Assembly (NCBI RefSeq): GCF_019219075.1
Contig: NZ_JAHUWJ010000021.1
Span: 59,500-123,499 of the forward strand
DNA from: Chitinophaga sp. sic0106
GTDB lineage: Bacteria > Bacteroidota > Bacteroidia > Chitinophagales > Chitinophagaceae
Direction of reading: 5' to 3'
DNA: 64,000 nucleotides
The notes under the pieces were generated by a model. That model ran no database searches and was not told the origin of the DNA. It worked only from the letters and a program-made list of their open reading frames with translations. The translations under genes and the position numbers were made by a program. Positions 26,168 to 34,710 of the stretch are shown here, piece after piece (the stretch's first letter is position 1; every line of letters starts with the position of its first letter).

Positions 26168-26929
26168 TTAAAGATTTATTACACCTTTTAACTGGGAGAA
26201 GAACTCTTCTTTCTTGCGGGAAGAGATAGGAATGTTCTTCTGATCACTCATGACAACAGCAGTACCCAGGCCCTTAATAATCTTCACAATATGGTGGATA
26301 TTGATCAGGAAGGACTTATGCACGCGGTAAAAACCCTTATCAGACAGCATTTCTTCATACTCTTTGAGTGATTTGGAAATGAGATGCGATACGTTATTGA
26401 TCAACTGAATTTTGGTATAGCTGTCAAACGCTTCACAGTAGATAATGTCTTTCAGGTCAATTACGTTATACCCGTCATTTACCGGGATTACTATCTTGGA
26501 GAAGGCGTTGTCGTTGTTTTTGACATAGTCTTTCAGGATAGAAGCCAGCTCGTTGAGGCGACCTTTCTTACTCTTTTTCACTTTTTCCAGGGCGTCTTCC
26601 ACCTCGCTCACCTTGATGGGTTTGAGCAGGTAATCCAGCGCGGCAAACTTAATTGCCTGCAAGGCATATTCCTGGAAAGCGGTGATAAAAATGACTTCAA
26701 AATTCAGTACAGGAAACATTTCCAGCAACTGGAACCCATTATGCGGGGGCATCTCAATATCGAGGAACAATACATCAATGGCGTTGTTCTTAATCATTTC
26801 CGCCGCCTCATGAATATTTTGTGCCTCCCCAACTACAGTGACATCTTTACAGTAGTTTTCCAGGATATTACGCAAAATATGAATGTTGCGAACTTCATCG
26901 TCGACAATGGCAGCTTTTATATTACTCAT
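26168..26929 (-). CDS. LytTR-family response regulator
   Basis: 253 aa. The receiver domain (about 1-125) has the phospho-acceptor Asp57 in VLFLDIEMP and the conserved Lys in YLLKPIKV. The LytTR DNA-binding domain (about 150-250) ends with GFYRVHKSFLINIHHI, characteristic of AlgR/AgrA/LytR regulators. Its start overlaps the stop of the upstream kinase gene by 4 bp (ATGA), so the two are translationally coupled and form a cognate pair. Target genes are not evident. Confidence 0.96.
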   Translation of the reverse strand: MSNIKAAIVDDEVRNIHILRNILENYCKDVTVVGEAQNIHEAAEMIKNNAIDVLFLDIEMPPHNGFQLLEMFPVLNFEVIFITAFQEYALQAIKFAALDYLLKPIKVSEVEDALEKVKKSKKGRLNELASILKDYVKNNDNAFSKIVIPVNDGYNVIDLKDIIYCEAFDSYTKIQLINNVSHLISKSLKEYEEMLSDKGFYRVHKSFLINIHHIVKIIKGLGTAVVMSDQKNIPISSRKKEEFFSQLKGVINL

Positions 26930-29862
26930 AACATCTTAACAATGGGAATCAGTATTTCAACTAAGGTACCTTCCTTATTGCCGAAACCAGATTTAAATTT
27001 ATCAATAATTTCTAACTTTCCAACACTTCCATTAAAAGATTTTATAATCTGCAAACGCTCTTTGATTACACTCAGGGCAGTGGATTCGTGCTTTACAAGT
27101 CTGTTGCTTTTCAAAGCGTTGGACTTATCCCATCCAATTCCATCGTCGTCTACGGAGCAATAAAGCAGGTCATCCACCATTTCCAGCCTGATCTCCAGGT
27201 ATCCACTACTATTTTTAGGAGCCAGACCGTGTTTGATAGCGTTTTCCACTATCGGCTGGATAATCATCGGAGGTATGTAAATCGTATAGTCTTTCAGTTT
27301 ATCTTCCATGATAAACTTGTAAGTAAAGGAATGTGCAAAACGAATTTTTTCCAGCTCCAGGTATCTTGTCAGAAAAGCAATTTCTTCTTCCAGTGATAGA
27401 TAGGACTTCCGGGAATTATTCAGCATCTGACGCATGAGTGTGGCAAAATCTGCCAGGAAATTCAGCGCCTGCTTTTCTTCTTTCTCCAAAATCAGGTGCT
27501 GCACAGAATTCAGGGAGTTGAAGATAAAATGCGGATTCATCTGGTTGGTCAGTGCTTTGGCTTCCAACTCGGCAATCCGTCGGTTATACTCAGTTTTCCG
27601 TTTTTCCGATTGCTTGATTCTTCTCACAATATAACGCAGAATAATCAGAATAAGTAGTAACCCTAACAGGAACAGGATGCCTCTCGCCCACCATTGCTGG
27701 TACCAGCGTGGCAGGATATTGATATTCACACTCAGCGGCTGCGACCAGTCGCTCTTATACTTCCGGGCCCTCACCATCAGTTTGTAGGTGCCCGGCTGTA
27801 AGTCCGGAAACGGAATGATATTGGACATTGTGGTAACCCAGCCGGTGGTACTGTCGCCACTAAAATTATACTGATACTCTACCTGTTCCGGCAAATCAAA
27901 CACAATGGTCCCGAACTCTGCCTCAAAGGAAGCCTTACGCTGGAAGAGGTATACAAAGTCTTTGGAAGGCAGAAAGGTACTGTCGCCATACCGTATATTA
28001 CTCAGGTAAATCACCGGTGGTACTGAGTCTACCGGCAGATTATTACCTTTAAAATAGCAAAGGCCGTTAGAGGTGGCAATGTACAGCAACCCATCATCAT
28101 AAAATACGCCCCTGATATCGTCCGACATCAGTCCATCATTGGAAGTAATGTTTCTTACAATTTCCTGTTTATTTACATCGATCACGCTGACGCCCTTATT
28201 GGTGGCCACGTATAGCTGTCCTACCCCATCATAATACAGCTGCTGGCAGATGTCGCTCGCCAGACCAATGGAAGTGGACAGGTGCTTCACCACTGAATCG
28301 TGGTGCATCACATAAATTCCCTGATCGCTGGTACCGATCCAGAGGTAACCGTTGATCCACTTCAGGTCCTTGATACTCTGCTTGAGATGGGTATTATTAC
28401 CAGGCCGCATTAGCTGCTTACTGTTATCAGAGCAGAAATACAGGCCGTTGTTGGTACCTACAAAGTACGTGGAATCATCCACTGAGGCGATGGAGGTCAC
28501 CAGCATATCGAGGTCGCTGATGGCATAATCATCCAGGGCGATGACCTGATTTTTGGCGGCTATACGAATTTTGCCGGACGGTGAGATATCCACGTCCTTG
28601 AGCATCTTCACAGACTTCAACAGTTTCGATTTCTGCGATAGTGTGTTGAACTGAAAGAGTGCATTATCTGTAGCAATCAGCACAGAATTTTCCTTTTCCG
28701 GTAATATTTGTAAGACACTATTGCGACCGGAAGTGGTATCCAGCGTAAACTGCCGGATGCTTCCCTGCGCGTCGATGGTATTGAGGATACCGGCGTTCTG
28801 GCCTATCAGCAGCAGGTCTGTTTTTTTGTCTTTGTAGATGCTGAAGATCGAGTGGGAATATAGTCCGTTGGTATTATCGAGGTAGCTGAAGTAGAAATTT
28901 TTGTAGGGGATATAATAGACGCCGTCTCCAAAAGTGGTGATCCATATATTTCCGTCTCTGTCTTTGAGCAGGGAGGTGATATAGTGATTTTCCAGCAGGC
29001 GGGTGACTTTCTTCTCTCCCTTAAAAAAATTTTTTACGAGATATAAAGCCCGCTGGGTACCTACCCAGAGGTTATCATTATCGATACAGATATTACTGAT
29101 ATCTTCCCGGATACCCCATTCAGCGCCGTTAAAGAAGCAGATCGCATCTTTTTTGGTAAAGGAATACAGGGTATTCCGGAGGATGGTAATGGCGTGTTTT
29201 TTAATACGCTCCTGAAAGGCAGCATCTTCTAACGGATACGGGCATACCGTAATTATGCGCTGTCCGGCATTATTAGGGTCCTTCAGGGATTCGAGTGCGT
29301 AAGAAGTTTGTAAGGGCTTGAATATACTGTCGTTTTTGAGCAGGAAGTAGATGTCGCTGCCGGAGTTGCCTAGTTTATCGTAAGTAAACTGTTTGCCGGT
29401 ATATTGAAGAATGCGGTTGTTGGAGTTGAGAAACCAAACGTAGCCGGATTTAGGGCCTCCGTCGAAAGCATACTGGAGGTAGTGGCTATGGGAGTTGAAG
29501 GTAAGGCTGGAGTCGTTGTCCTCGTTGTGAATGACGGAGTTGAGGTAGAACGAGGGCTTTCCGTTGAGGGTAAAGAACCAGACCCGCCCTTTGGAATCTG
29601 CTGCCAGTTTTACGACGTCGTTATCTGTTAGTCCGTCTTTTTTGGAGTAGTTCCGGAATCGTTTCCCATCGAATTTGCTAACGCCGGTGGGGGTAGCGAA
29701 CCAGATAAATCCATTTTTATCTTGTTCGGCAGCGTACACTGTAGCGTTTGCCAGACCGTCTTTCACGTTATAATTACGGATCATGAGGCCCTGGGAGCGG
29801 GCTTCCGTTAGGACGCAAAAGCAGGCCAGCATCCATAGCAGTATGTAGCGGAATGAGGGCAT
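26926..29862 (-). CDS. Two-component regulator-propeller LytS-type sensor histidine kinase
   Basis: 978 aa. A signal peptide (about 1-23) is followed by a long periplasmic region of Reg_prop beta-propeller blades (recurrent D-x-x-G-x-[IV]W-x-[GA]T motifs). A Y_Y_Y-type domain (about 645-720), one membrane segment (about 724-746) and a LytS-like His_kinase module complete it. The phospho-acceptor His is in NPHFIFNSLN (about 775) and the ATP-site N-box in ENAIKHG (about 872). It senses a periplasmic ligand, often an oligosaccharide in related systems, and signals to the coupled LytTR regulator. Unlike PUL hybrid kinases it has no fused AraC output. No polysaccharide genes adjoin it. Confidence 0.95.
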   Translation of the reverse strand: MPSFRYILLWMLACFCVLTEARSQGLMIRNYNVKDGLANATVYAAEQDKNGFIWFATPTGVSKFDGKRFRNYSKKDGLTDNDVVKLAADSKGRVWFFTLNGKPSFYLNSVIHNEDNDSSLTFNSHSHYLQYAFDGGPKSGYVWFLNSNNRILQYTGKQFTYDKLGNSGSDIYFLLKNDSIFKPLQTSYALESLKDPNNAGQRIITVCPYPLEDAAFQERIKKHAITILRNTLYSFTKKDAICFFNGAEWGIREDISNICIDNDNLWVGTQRALYLVKNFFKGEKKVTRLLENHYITSLLKDRDGNIWITTFGDGVYYIPYKNFYFSYLDNTNGLYSHSIFSIYKDKKTDLLLIGQNAGILNTIDAQGSIRQFTLDTTSGRNSVLQILPEKENSVLIATDNALFQFNTLSQKSKLLKSVKMLKDVDISPSGKIRIAAKNQVIALDDYAISDLDMLVTSIASVDDSTYFVGTNNGLYFCSDNSKQLMRPGNNTHLKQSIKDLKWINGYLWIGTSDQGIYVMHHDSVVKHLSTSIGLASDICQQLYYDGVGQLYVATNKGVSVIDVNKQEIVRNITSNDGLMSDDIRGVFYDDGLLYIATSNGLCYFKGNNLPVDSVPPVIYLSNIRYGDSTFLPSKDFVYLFQRKASFEAEFGTIVFDLPEQVEYQYNFSGDSTTGWVTTMSNIIPFPDLQPGTYKLMVRARKYKSDWSQPLSVNINILPRWYQQWWARGILFLLGLLLILIILRYIVRRIKQSEKRKTEYNRRIAELEAKALTNQMNPHFIFNSLNSVQHLILEKEEKQALNFLADFATLMRQMLNNSRKSYLSLEEEIAFLTRYLELEKIRFAHSFTYKFIMEDKLKDYTIYIPPMIIQPIVENAIKHGLAPKNSSGYLEIRLEMVDDLLYCSVDDDGIGWDKSNALKSNRLVKHESTALSVIKERLQIIKSFNGSVGKLEIIDKFKSGFGNKEGTLVEILIPIVKML

Positions 29863-29982
29863 CGGATAAATTTACTGGTTTCTTTTGGAATGCGGGCTAA
29901 GAAATTACAAATATTTGCAATAAATAAGATACTTATTTGATGTGAGATTGGTTTTCAAGGCACCTTTGGAGCCTGGCGGATG

Positions 29983-30012
29983 AAAAAAGATCCGCCGGTG
30001 GCGGATCTTTTT
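29983..30012 (-). terminator. Terminator of proS
   Basis: A stem AAAAAGATCCGCC / GGCGGATCTTTTT with a GGT loop. The flanking A and T tracts let it work in both directions; it lies 42 bp after the proS stop. Confidence 0.9.
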
Positions 30013-30054
30013 CTCGCAGAGCAGCAAAGCATTGTGTTTTGTTGCCCGCTAATA

Positions 30055-31530
30055 TTAGTAAGCTCTTGCGAAGAGCACTCTTTCTTTCGAAGGTTTACCG
30101 GTGAGGATACATGTACCGGCTTCCTGCGGGTTATTCAGTGGGATACAGCGGATGGTGGCTTTGGTGAGCTCCTTAATTTTCTCCTCTGTTTCGCTGGTAC
30201 CGTCCCAATGGGCGGATACAAAGCCTGATTTTCCGTCCAGTACCTGTTTGAATTCCTCGAAGGTATCCACGCGGGTAATGTGTTCCTCGCGGTAGTTCAG
30301 TGCTTTATTATAGAGGTTCTGCTGAATTTCTTCCAGGAGTTGGTGGATGCGTGCACCCAGTCCTTCCAGTGGCAGACTCTCTTTGGTTTTATTATCGCGG
30401 CGGGCTACTTCTGCTACACCGTTTTCGATATCGCGGGCACCGATGGCTACGCGTACAGGCACGCCTTTCATTTCGTACTCGGCAAATTTCCATCCCGGGC
30501 GGTTGTTGTCGCTGTCGTCGTATTTCACGCTTACACCTAATGCTTTCAGGTCGGCAACGAGGCCGTTTACTTTGGCATCGATGGCTGCTTTCTGCTCATC
30601 TCCTTTATAGATAGGCACGATCACCACCTGCAGCGGTGCGATGCGCGGAGGCAGTACGAGGCCCTGATCATCGGAGTGTACCATGATAAGCGCACCAACG
30701 AGGCGGGTAGATACGCCCCAGGAGGTTGCCCATACGTATTCCTGTTTGTTTTCCTTGTTAGAGAACTTCACTTCAAATGCTTTGGCGAAGTTTTGACCGA
30801 GGAAGTGGGAGGTACCGGCCTGGAGGGCTTTACCGTCCTGCATGAGGGCTTCGATGCAGTAGGTATCTACGGCACCGGCGAAGCGTTCGTTAGCGGTTTT
30901 CACGCCACGCACTACAGGAACAGCCATGTATTCTTCTGCGAAGTTGGCGTATACTTCCAGCATCTGCGTGGTTTCTGCGATGGCTTCTTCTGCGGTGGCG
31001 TGGGCGGTATGGCCTTCCTGCCAGAGGAATTCAGCGGTACGGAGGAAGAGGCGGGTACGCATTTCCCAGCGTACTACGTTTGCCCATTGGTTGATGAGCA
31101 GCGGGAGGTCGCGGTAGGATTGAATCCAGTCTCTGTATGTATTCCAAATGATGGTTTCAGAAGTAGGGCGAACGATGAGTTCTTCTTCCAGTTTAGCTTC
31201 CGGGTCTACCACTACGCCGCCGCCGTTCGGGTCATTTTTCAGGCGGTAGTGGGTTACAACAGCACATTCTTTGGCAAAGCCTTCGATGTGGGCAGCTTCT
31301 TTACTGAGGAAGCTTTTGGGGATAAACAGCGGGAAATAAGCGTTCTGATGGCCGGTTTCTTTGAATTTACGGTCCAGTACGTCGCGCATTGCTTCCCATA
31401 AAGCAAAGCCATATGGTTTGATAACCATACATCCTTTCACGGCAGAGTAATCTGCCAGTCCACCTTTCAGCACCAGGTCATTATACCACTGGGAATAATC
31501 TGCGGATCGGGCGGTGATCTCTTTACTCAT
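30055..31530 (-). CDS. proS: Prolyl-tRNA synthetase (archaeal/eukaryotic-type, no editing insert)
   Basis: 491 aa class II aminoacyl-tRNA synthetase that charges tRNA-Pro. Class II motif 2 is visible around NVVRWEMRTRLFLRTAEFLWQEGHT (shown here as two parts: NVVRWEMRTR and FLRTAEFLWQEGH), and motif 3 in TRLVGALIMVHSDDQG. The length, the lack of the INS editing domain between motifs 2 and 3, and a C-terminal Cys-containing zinc-like domain (ending RVLFARAY) mark the archaeal/eukaryotic-like ProRS used by Bacteroidota. It is monocistronic. Confidence 0.97.
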   Translation of the reverse strand: MSKEITARSADYSQWYNDLVLKGGLADYSAVKGCMVIKPYGFALWEAMRDVLDRKFKETGHQNAYFPLFIPKSFLSKEAAHIEGFAKECAVVTHYRLKNDPNGGGVVVDPEAKLEEELIVRPTSETIIWNTYRDWIQSYRDLPLLINQWANVVRWEMRTRLFLRTAEFLWQEGHTAHATAEEAIAETTQMLEVYANFAEEYMAVPVVRGVKTANERFAGAVDTYCIEALMQDGKALQAGTSHFLGQNFAKAFEVKFSNKENKQEYVWATSWGVSTRLVGALIMVHSDDQGLVLPPRIAPLQVVIVPIYKGDEQKAAIDAKVNGLVADLKALGVSVKYDDSDNNRPGWKFAEYEMKGVPVRVAIGARDIENGVAEVARRDNKTKESLPLEGLGARIHQLLEEIQQNLYNKALNYREEHITRVDTFEEFKQVLDGKSGFVSAHWDGTSETEEKIKELTKATIRCIPLNNPQEAGTCILTGKPSKERVLFARAY

Positions 31531-31739
31531 AAAATAAATATCTAATTTATATATCCTTATTTGGCAGCCAATGTATGGTAAAAATTATCCTGATAAAAAA
31601 ATATCTATATCAAAGAAAACAAATTACTATTTGGCTTAATTTTTGAATAATATTCAAAAGAAAAATGCTACAAACCTACATGAAAATCATAAAGTGTCAA
31701 ACAGTTGCAACAAAATAATATAGACTAGATAGTATGATG

Positions 31740-31747
31740 TAACTTTG
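31740..31747 (+). promoter_or_regulatory. -7 box of the Gly/Tyr-rich lipoprotein
   Basis: TAACTTTG, a perfect TAnnTTTG match, 65 bp before the ATG. No TTG at the proper -33 distance. Confidence 0.5.
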
Positions 31748-31812
31748 TGTAGCAGAAATCCGTTTAAAAAGAGTAGATTTACGATACAGATCACGCTTAA
31801 AATATATTTCAA

Positions 31813-32871
31813 ATGAAGCCTATATCATATTTAGTCATCATGGCCGGCGCGTTAGCCCTGGGTGCTTGTTCCAGCACCTACAAATCCGCGTCTACTCCGG
31901 ATGATGTATACTATTCACCCCGCCAACAGCAGCAACAGGGTTATGCGAGTAACGGCAACAACAGAAACAACAACCGTCCCGATGATTATACGGCTACATC
32001 AGTGGCTGCCTCCGAAGAGGATGGTGGTTCTTATGTGACCTACAGTGATGAGCAGGGAGATTACGAGCGCAGGTTAGAGCGTTTTGGCTCTACCGGCAGT
32101 AATTATTCCGGCAGTTACTGGGATGGCTATTCTGATGGATTGAGCGCGGGTAACAACTTCTCGTTCAACTATGGAATGGGGCTTGGCTACGGTGGTTTTG
32201 GTGGCTGGGGTTATCCTTACAGCAGCTTTGGTTATGGTTACAGTCCTTACTGGGGTTCTTCCTTCAGCATGGGCTTTGGTTATGGCTGGGGCGGTGGCTT
32301 CTACAATCCCTGGTATGGCAGCATGTGGGGTTATCCTTACTACGCTTACAACCCATACTATAGCTACTATCCTTACAACGGTGGTGGTTACTATGGTGGT
32401 CATGGCTGGTATGGCGGCGGCGGTTACAAAGGTAACTACACTCCTACCTACAACCGTGTTAACAACTATAGCCGTCCGGTACGCAGCGGCGTAGCGTCAG
32501 GCAATGTGGTTCGTCCGAACAGAGGCGGTTATCAGCCGATCGGGCCAAACACCGGCACCAATGGTCGTCCTAACAGAATTAATTACGCCAATACTTCCAA
32601 CGGTACTGGTGGCAGATATACTCCATCTAACGGCAGCAGTACTACTGAAAGACCACGCAGGGTATTCCAGCAGTCAGGCAACGAAAGACCAGTATATCAA
32701 AATAGCAACAGCAACAGCAACAACAGTGGTTACTCCCGCCCTCAGCGTACAGAGTACAGCAGACCTAGTCAGCCTAGCTATCAGCCCAGCAGTGCACCTA
32801 GCGCACCTAGCCGCGTAAACAGTGGCGGTGGCGGAGGCGGTTACTCCCGTCCTAGTCGCGGTGGCCGTTAA
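31813..32871 (+). CDS. Gly/Tyr/Asn-rich low-complexity lipoprotein
   Basis: 352 aa. It is a lipoprotein signal with Cys19 in LALGACSS, then a Gln/Asn-rich stretch (about 35-60). An acidic segment and a Gly-Tyr-Trp-Pro-rich core (about 100-215) follow, with repeats such as GYGGFGGWGYPY and YYAYNPYYSYYPY. The C-terminal region is Ser/Arg/Pro/Asn-rich and basic, ending SRGGR. There is no globular domain that I recognise. The composition resembles aggregating or phase-separating proteins and Bacteroidota prolin-rich/vitelline-like lipoproteins, and an envelope matrix role is possible. It is monocistronic with a promoter box and a terminator. Function unknown. Confidence 0.85.
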   Translation: MKPISYLVIMAGALALGACSSTYKSASTPDDVYYSPRQQQQQGYASNGNNRNNNRPDDYTATSVAASEEDGGSYVTYSDEQGDYERRLERFGSTGSNYSGSYWDGYSDGLSAGNNFSFNYGMGLGYGGFGGWGYPYSSFGYGYSPYWGSSFSMGFGYGWGGGFYNPWYGSMWGYPYYAYNPYYSYYPYNGGGYYGGHGWYGGGGYKGNYTPTYNRVNNYSRPVRSGVASGNVVRPNRGGYQPIGPNTGTNGRPNRINYANTSNGTGGRYTPSNGSSTTERPRRVFQQSGNERPVYQNSNSNSNNSGYSRPQRTEYSRPSQPSYQPSSAPSAPSRVNSGGGGGGYSRPSRGGR

Positions 32872-32886
32872 TACAAAGAGTTTTCT

Positions 32887-32921
32887 GATAAGCGTAGCCT
32901 AAAAAACTACGCTTATCTTTT
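32887..32921 (+). terminator. Terminator of the Gly/Tyr-rich lipoprotein
   Basis: A perfect 11-bp stem, GATAAGCGTAG / CTACGCTTATC, with a 9-nt loop and a following T-run. Confidence 0.92.
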
Positions 32922-32949
32922 ACACCCATATACGAATTGCACGTTAGGG

Positions 32950-32974
32950 AACGTTTTTAGCCAACTAAAACGTT
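32950..32974. repeat. Inverted repeat upstream of the FadL-like gene
   Basis: AACGTTTTTAG and CTAAAACGTT face each other across 4 nt (one bulge), 49 bp before the ATG. It could be an operator or leader hairpin. Confidence 0.35.
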
Positions 32975-33022
32975 TGTCAGCAATCATTACCTGCAAGCAC
33001 ATCTCATTTTAAGTTTTAATTT

Positions 33023-34552
33023 ATGATCAAGAGCATCTATCCTCTACTCGGAGGGTTGTTTTTATCTGTTTCCGCCATGGCCCAATCAGCAGAGCAAGCG
33101 CTGTTGTTTTCTAACCAACAACCCAGCGGAACAGCCAGAACACAGGCATTAGGAGGCGTATCGGTAGGACTCGGAGGTGACTTTTCATCCGCATTTACCA
33201 ACCCGGCCGGTATCGGGATTTTTAAAACCGGAGAGTTTCTGATTTCCGGTGGGGTAGCCACCTCGAAAACAACATCTTCCTACCTCCCAATGGTAGACCC
33301 GCGGGATGTAAAAGGTAGTAAATCGAATTTTCAGCTGCCTAATATCGGGGTAGTATTCGTTACCAATACCAACAGCGGCGCTCATACCTGGAATAACTTT
33401 TCTTTTGCCCTCGGTATGAACCGCAGCGCGAACTTCAATAACCAGATCAACATAGGCGGCGTAACTGACTATACTTCCTATTCGGAGCCCTGGAGAGAAG
33501 AAACGGAGTCCAGCAGCTATAACCCTGACTACGGCTCTATCGGTTCCGCACTGGCCTGGAACCAGGCATTGGTCGTGGAAGATAATGGCAAATGGATTTC
33601 CCTGGCTATGCCTACCGGCGCAGGTGGCGTAATGGAAAGCATCTACCAGCGTGCTACCGTTGATACAAAAGGAGGCATCAACGATTATGTATTCTCCTTT
33701 GGCACCAACTACGGCGATCGCCTCTACCTCGGTGTGAGCCTGAACCTGCCTAGTATTACCTACAAGGAAACACTCTCCGTTTCTGAAGACGATAATACCG
33801 GCAACCAGAACAACGATTTCGGCTATTTCGATTATAAACAATATACCACCATCAACGGCCTCGGCTTCAGCGGAACACTCGGTATCCTCTATAAAGTTAC
33901 TGACCGGTTCAGACTGGGAGGCTCCCTCCGCCTGCCTACCCTCTACAGCATGAGCATCGCTACCAGCGCTGATCTTACCTCCAACACAGAGGGCTGGAAA
34001 GGTCAGCAGTCGTCCAGCGGCGCCGGTGAAGATTATAGCTACAATATGACGGCTCCACTGCGTGCCAGCGCAGGTGCCTCCTATTTCTTCGGAAATATGC
34101 AGGACCCGGATGCGGTAACAGGCTTCCTCGCTGCCGACTACGAGTATGTCAATCACAGCTCCTCCAAATACAGATTTGAAGAAGTAGACAAAGGCCTGGA
34201 AGGTGGTGTCAACCGCGTTATCGGCGACCTTTATAAAGCAGCGTCCAATTTCAAAGTGGGTGCTGAGGTAAAGTTTGCAAGGATATTTGCTGCCAGAGGA
34301 GGTTTTGCCATGTATGGTAATCCATATTCCAACGACAGCTATAACATGGGCATTGATGCCAGCCGTAAGACTTACAGTGGTGGCCTGGGTGTACGCACCA
34401 AGGGTATCTATTTTGATCTTACCTACAGCTATACGCAAGGAAAGGATTATTACCAGCTGTATTCCACCAGTGATGCTAATACTTATCCTCCTGCAGCATT
34501 GCTGGATTTCAAGAGGAGTAATATTATGGGAACCGTAGGGTTTAAGTTTTAA
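33023..34552 (+). CDS. OMPP1/FadL/TodX-like outer-membrane transport protein
   Basis: 509 aa. Signal peptide about 1-20 (ending AMAQ), then the N-terminal plug-like region with GTARTQALGGVSVGLGGD and FTNPAGIG, typical of FadL/TodX hydrophobic-substrate channels. A series of amphipathic beta strands ends in a Phe-terminated strand (NIMGTVGFKF). In the family these barrels move fatty acids or other hydrophobic compounds through the outer membrane. The substrate here is unknown. It is monocistronic and convergent with miaA. Confidence 0.88.
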   Translation: MIKSIYPLLGGLFLSVSAMAQSAEQALLFSNQQPSGTARTQALGGVSVGLGGDFSSAFTNPAGIGIFKTGEFLISGGVATSKTTSSYLPMVDPRDVKGSKSNFQLPNIGVVFVTNTNSGAHTWNNFSFALGMNRSANFNNQINIGGVTDYTSYSEPWREETESSSYNPDYGSIGSALAWNQALVVEDNGKWISLAMPTGAGGVMESIYQRATVDTKGGINDYVFSFGTNYGDRLYLGVSLNLPSITYKETLSVSEDDNTGNQNNDFGYFDYKQYTTINGLGFSGTLGILYKVTDRFRLGGSLRLPTLYSMSIATSADLTSNTEGWKGQQSSSGAGEDYSYNMTAPLRASAGASYFFGNMQDPDAVTGFLAADYEYVNHSSSKYRFEEVDKGLEGGVNRVIGDLYKAASNFKVGAEVKFARIFAARGGFAMYGNPYSNDSYNMGIDASRKTYSGGLGVRTKGIYFDLTYSYTQGKDYYQLYSTSDANTYPPAALLDFKRSNIMGTVGFKF

Positions 34553-34573
34553 TCATCAGTTTTTTCATAAAGA

Positions 34574-34608
34574 GAAGCCGGTGCTGCATGGCAGTACCGG
34601 CTTCTTGT
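34574..34608 (+). terminator. Terminator of the FadL-like gene
   Basis: GAAGCCGGT...ACCGGCTTC arms with an inner imperfect stem, then a T-rich tail (TTGTTTT). Confidence 0.8.
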
Positions 34609-34624
34609 TTTAATGTGGCATCCC

Positions 34625-34710
34625 TTAGCGCCACAATGTTTTTGGCTCCTGCTCCGGCGTTGAATCTAAGCGATTTATTTTGCGAGGAGGCGCAAGCATT
34701 GCGCCTCTAC
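34625..34710. repeat. 86-nt compound palindromic element, copy 2 (encodes the miaA C-terminus)
   Basis: The right arm (34685-34710) matches copy 1 (4850-4875) at 24 of 26 positions. The two differences are paired C-to-G and G-to-C changes that keep the hairpin. The left arm (34625-34650) is degenerate but alignable. Spacer length is 34 nt, the same as copy 1, and both spacers hold a GYTGAAYCTAAGC box. Like copy 1 it lies between convergent genes. The right arm and spacer overlap the 3' end of miaA. Confidence 0.8.

Noticed and set aside
33185..34438. Long antisense open frame (over 400 codons) opposite the FadL-like gene
   Set aside because: Coding constraint of the plus-strand gene produces long antisense frames; no signal peptide or family features, and the real gene has strong family features.
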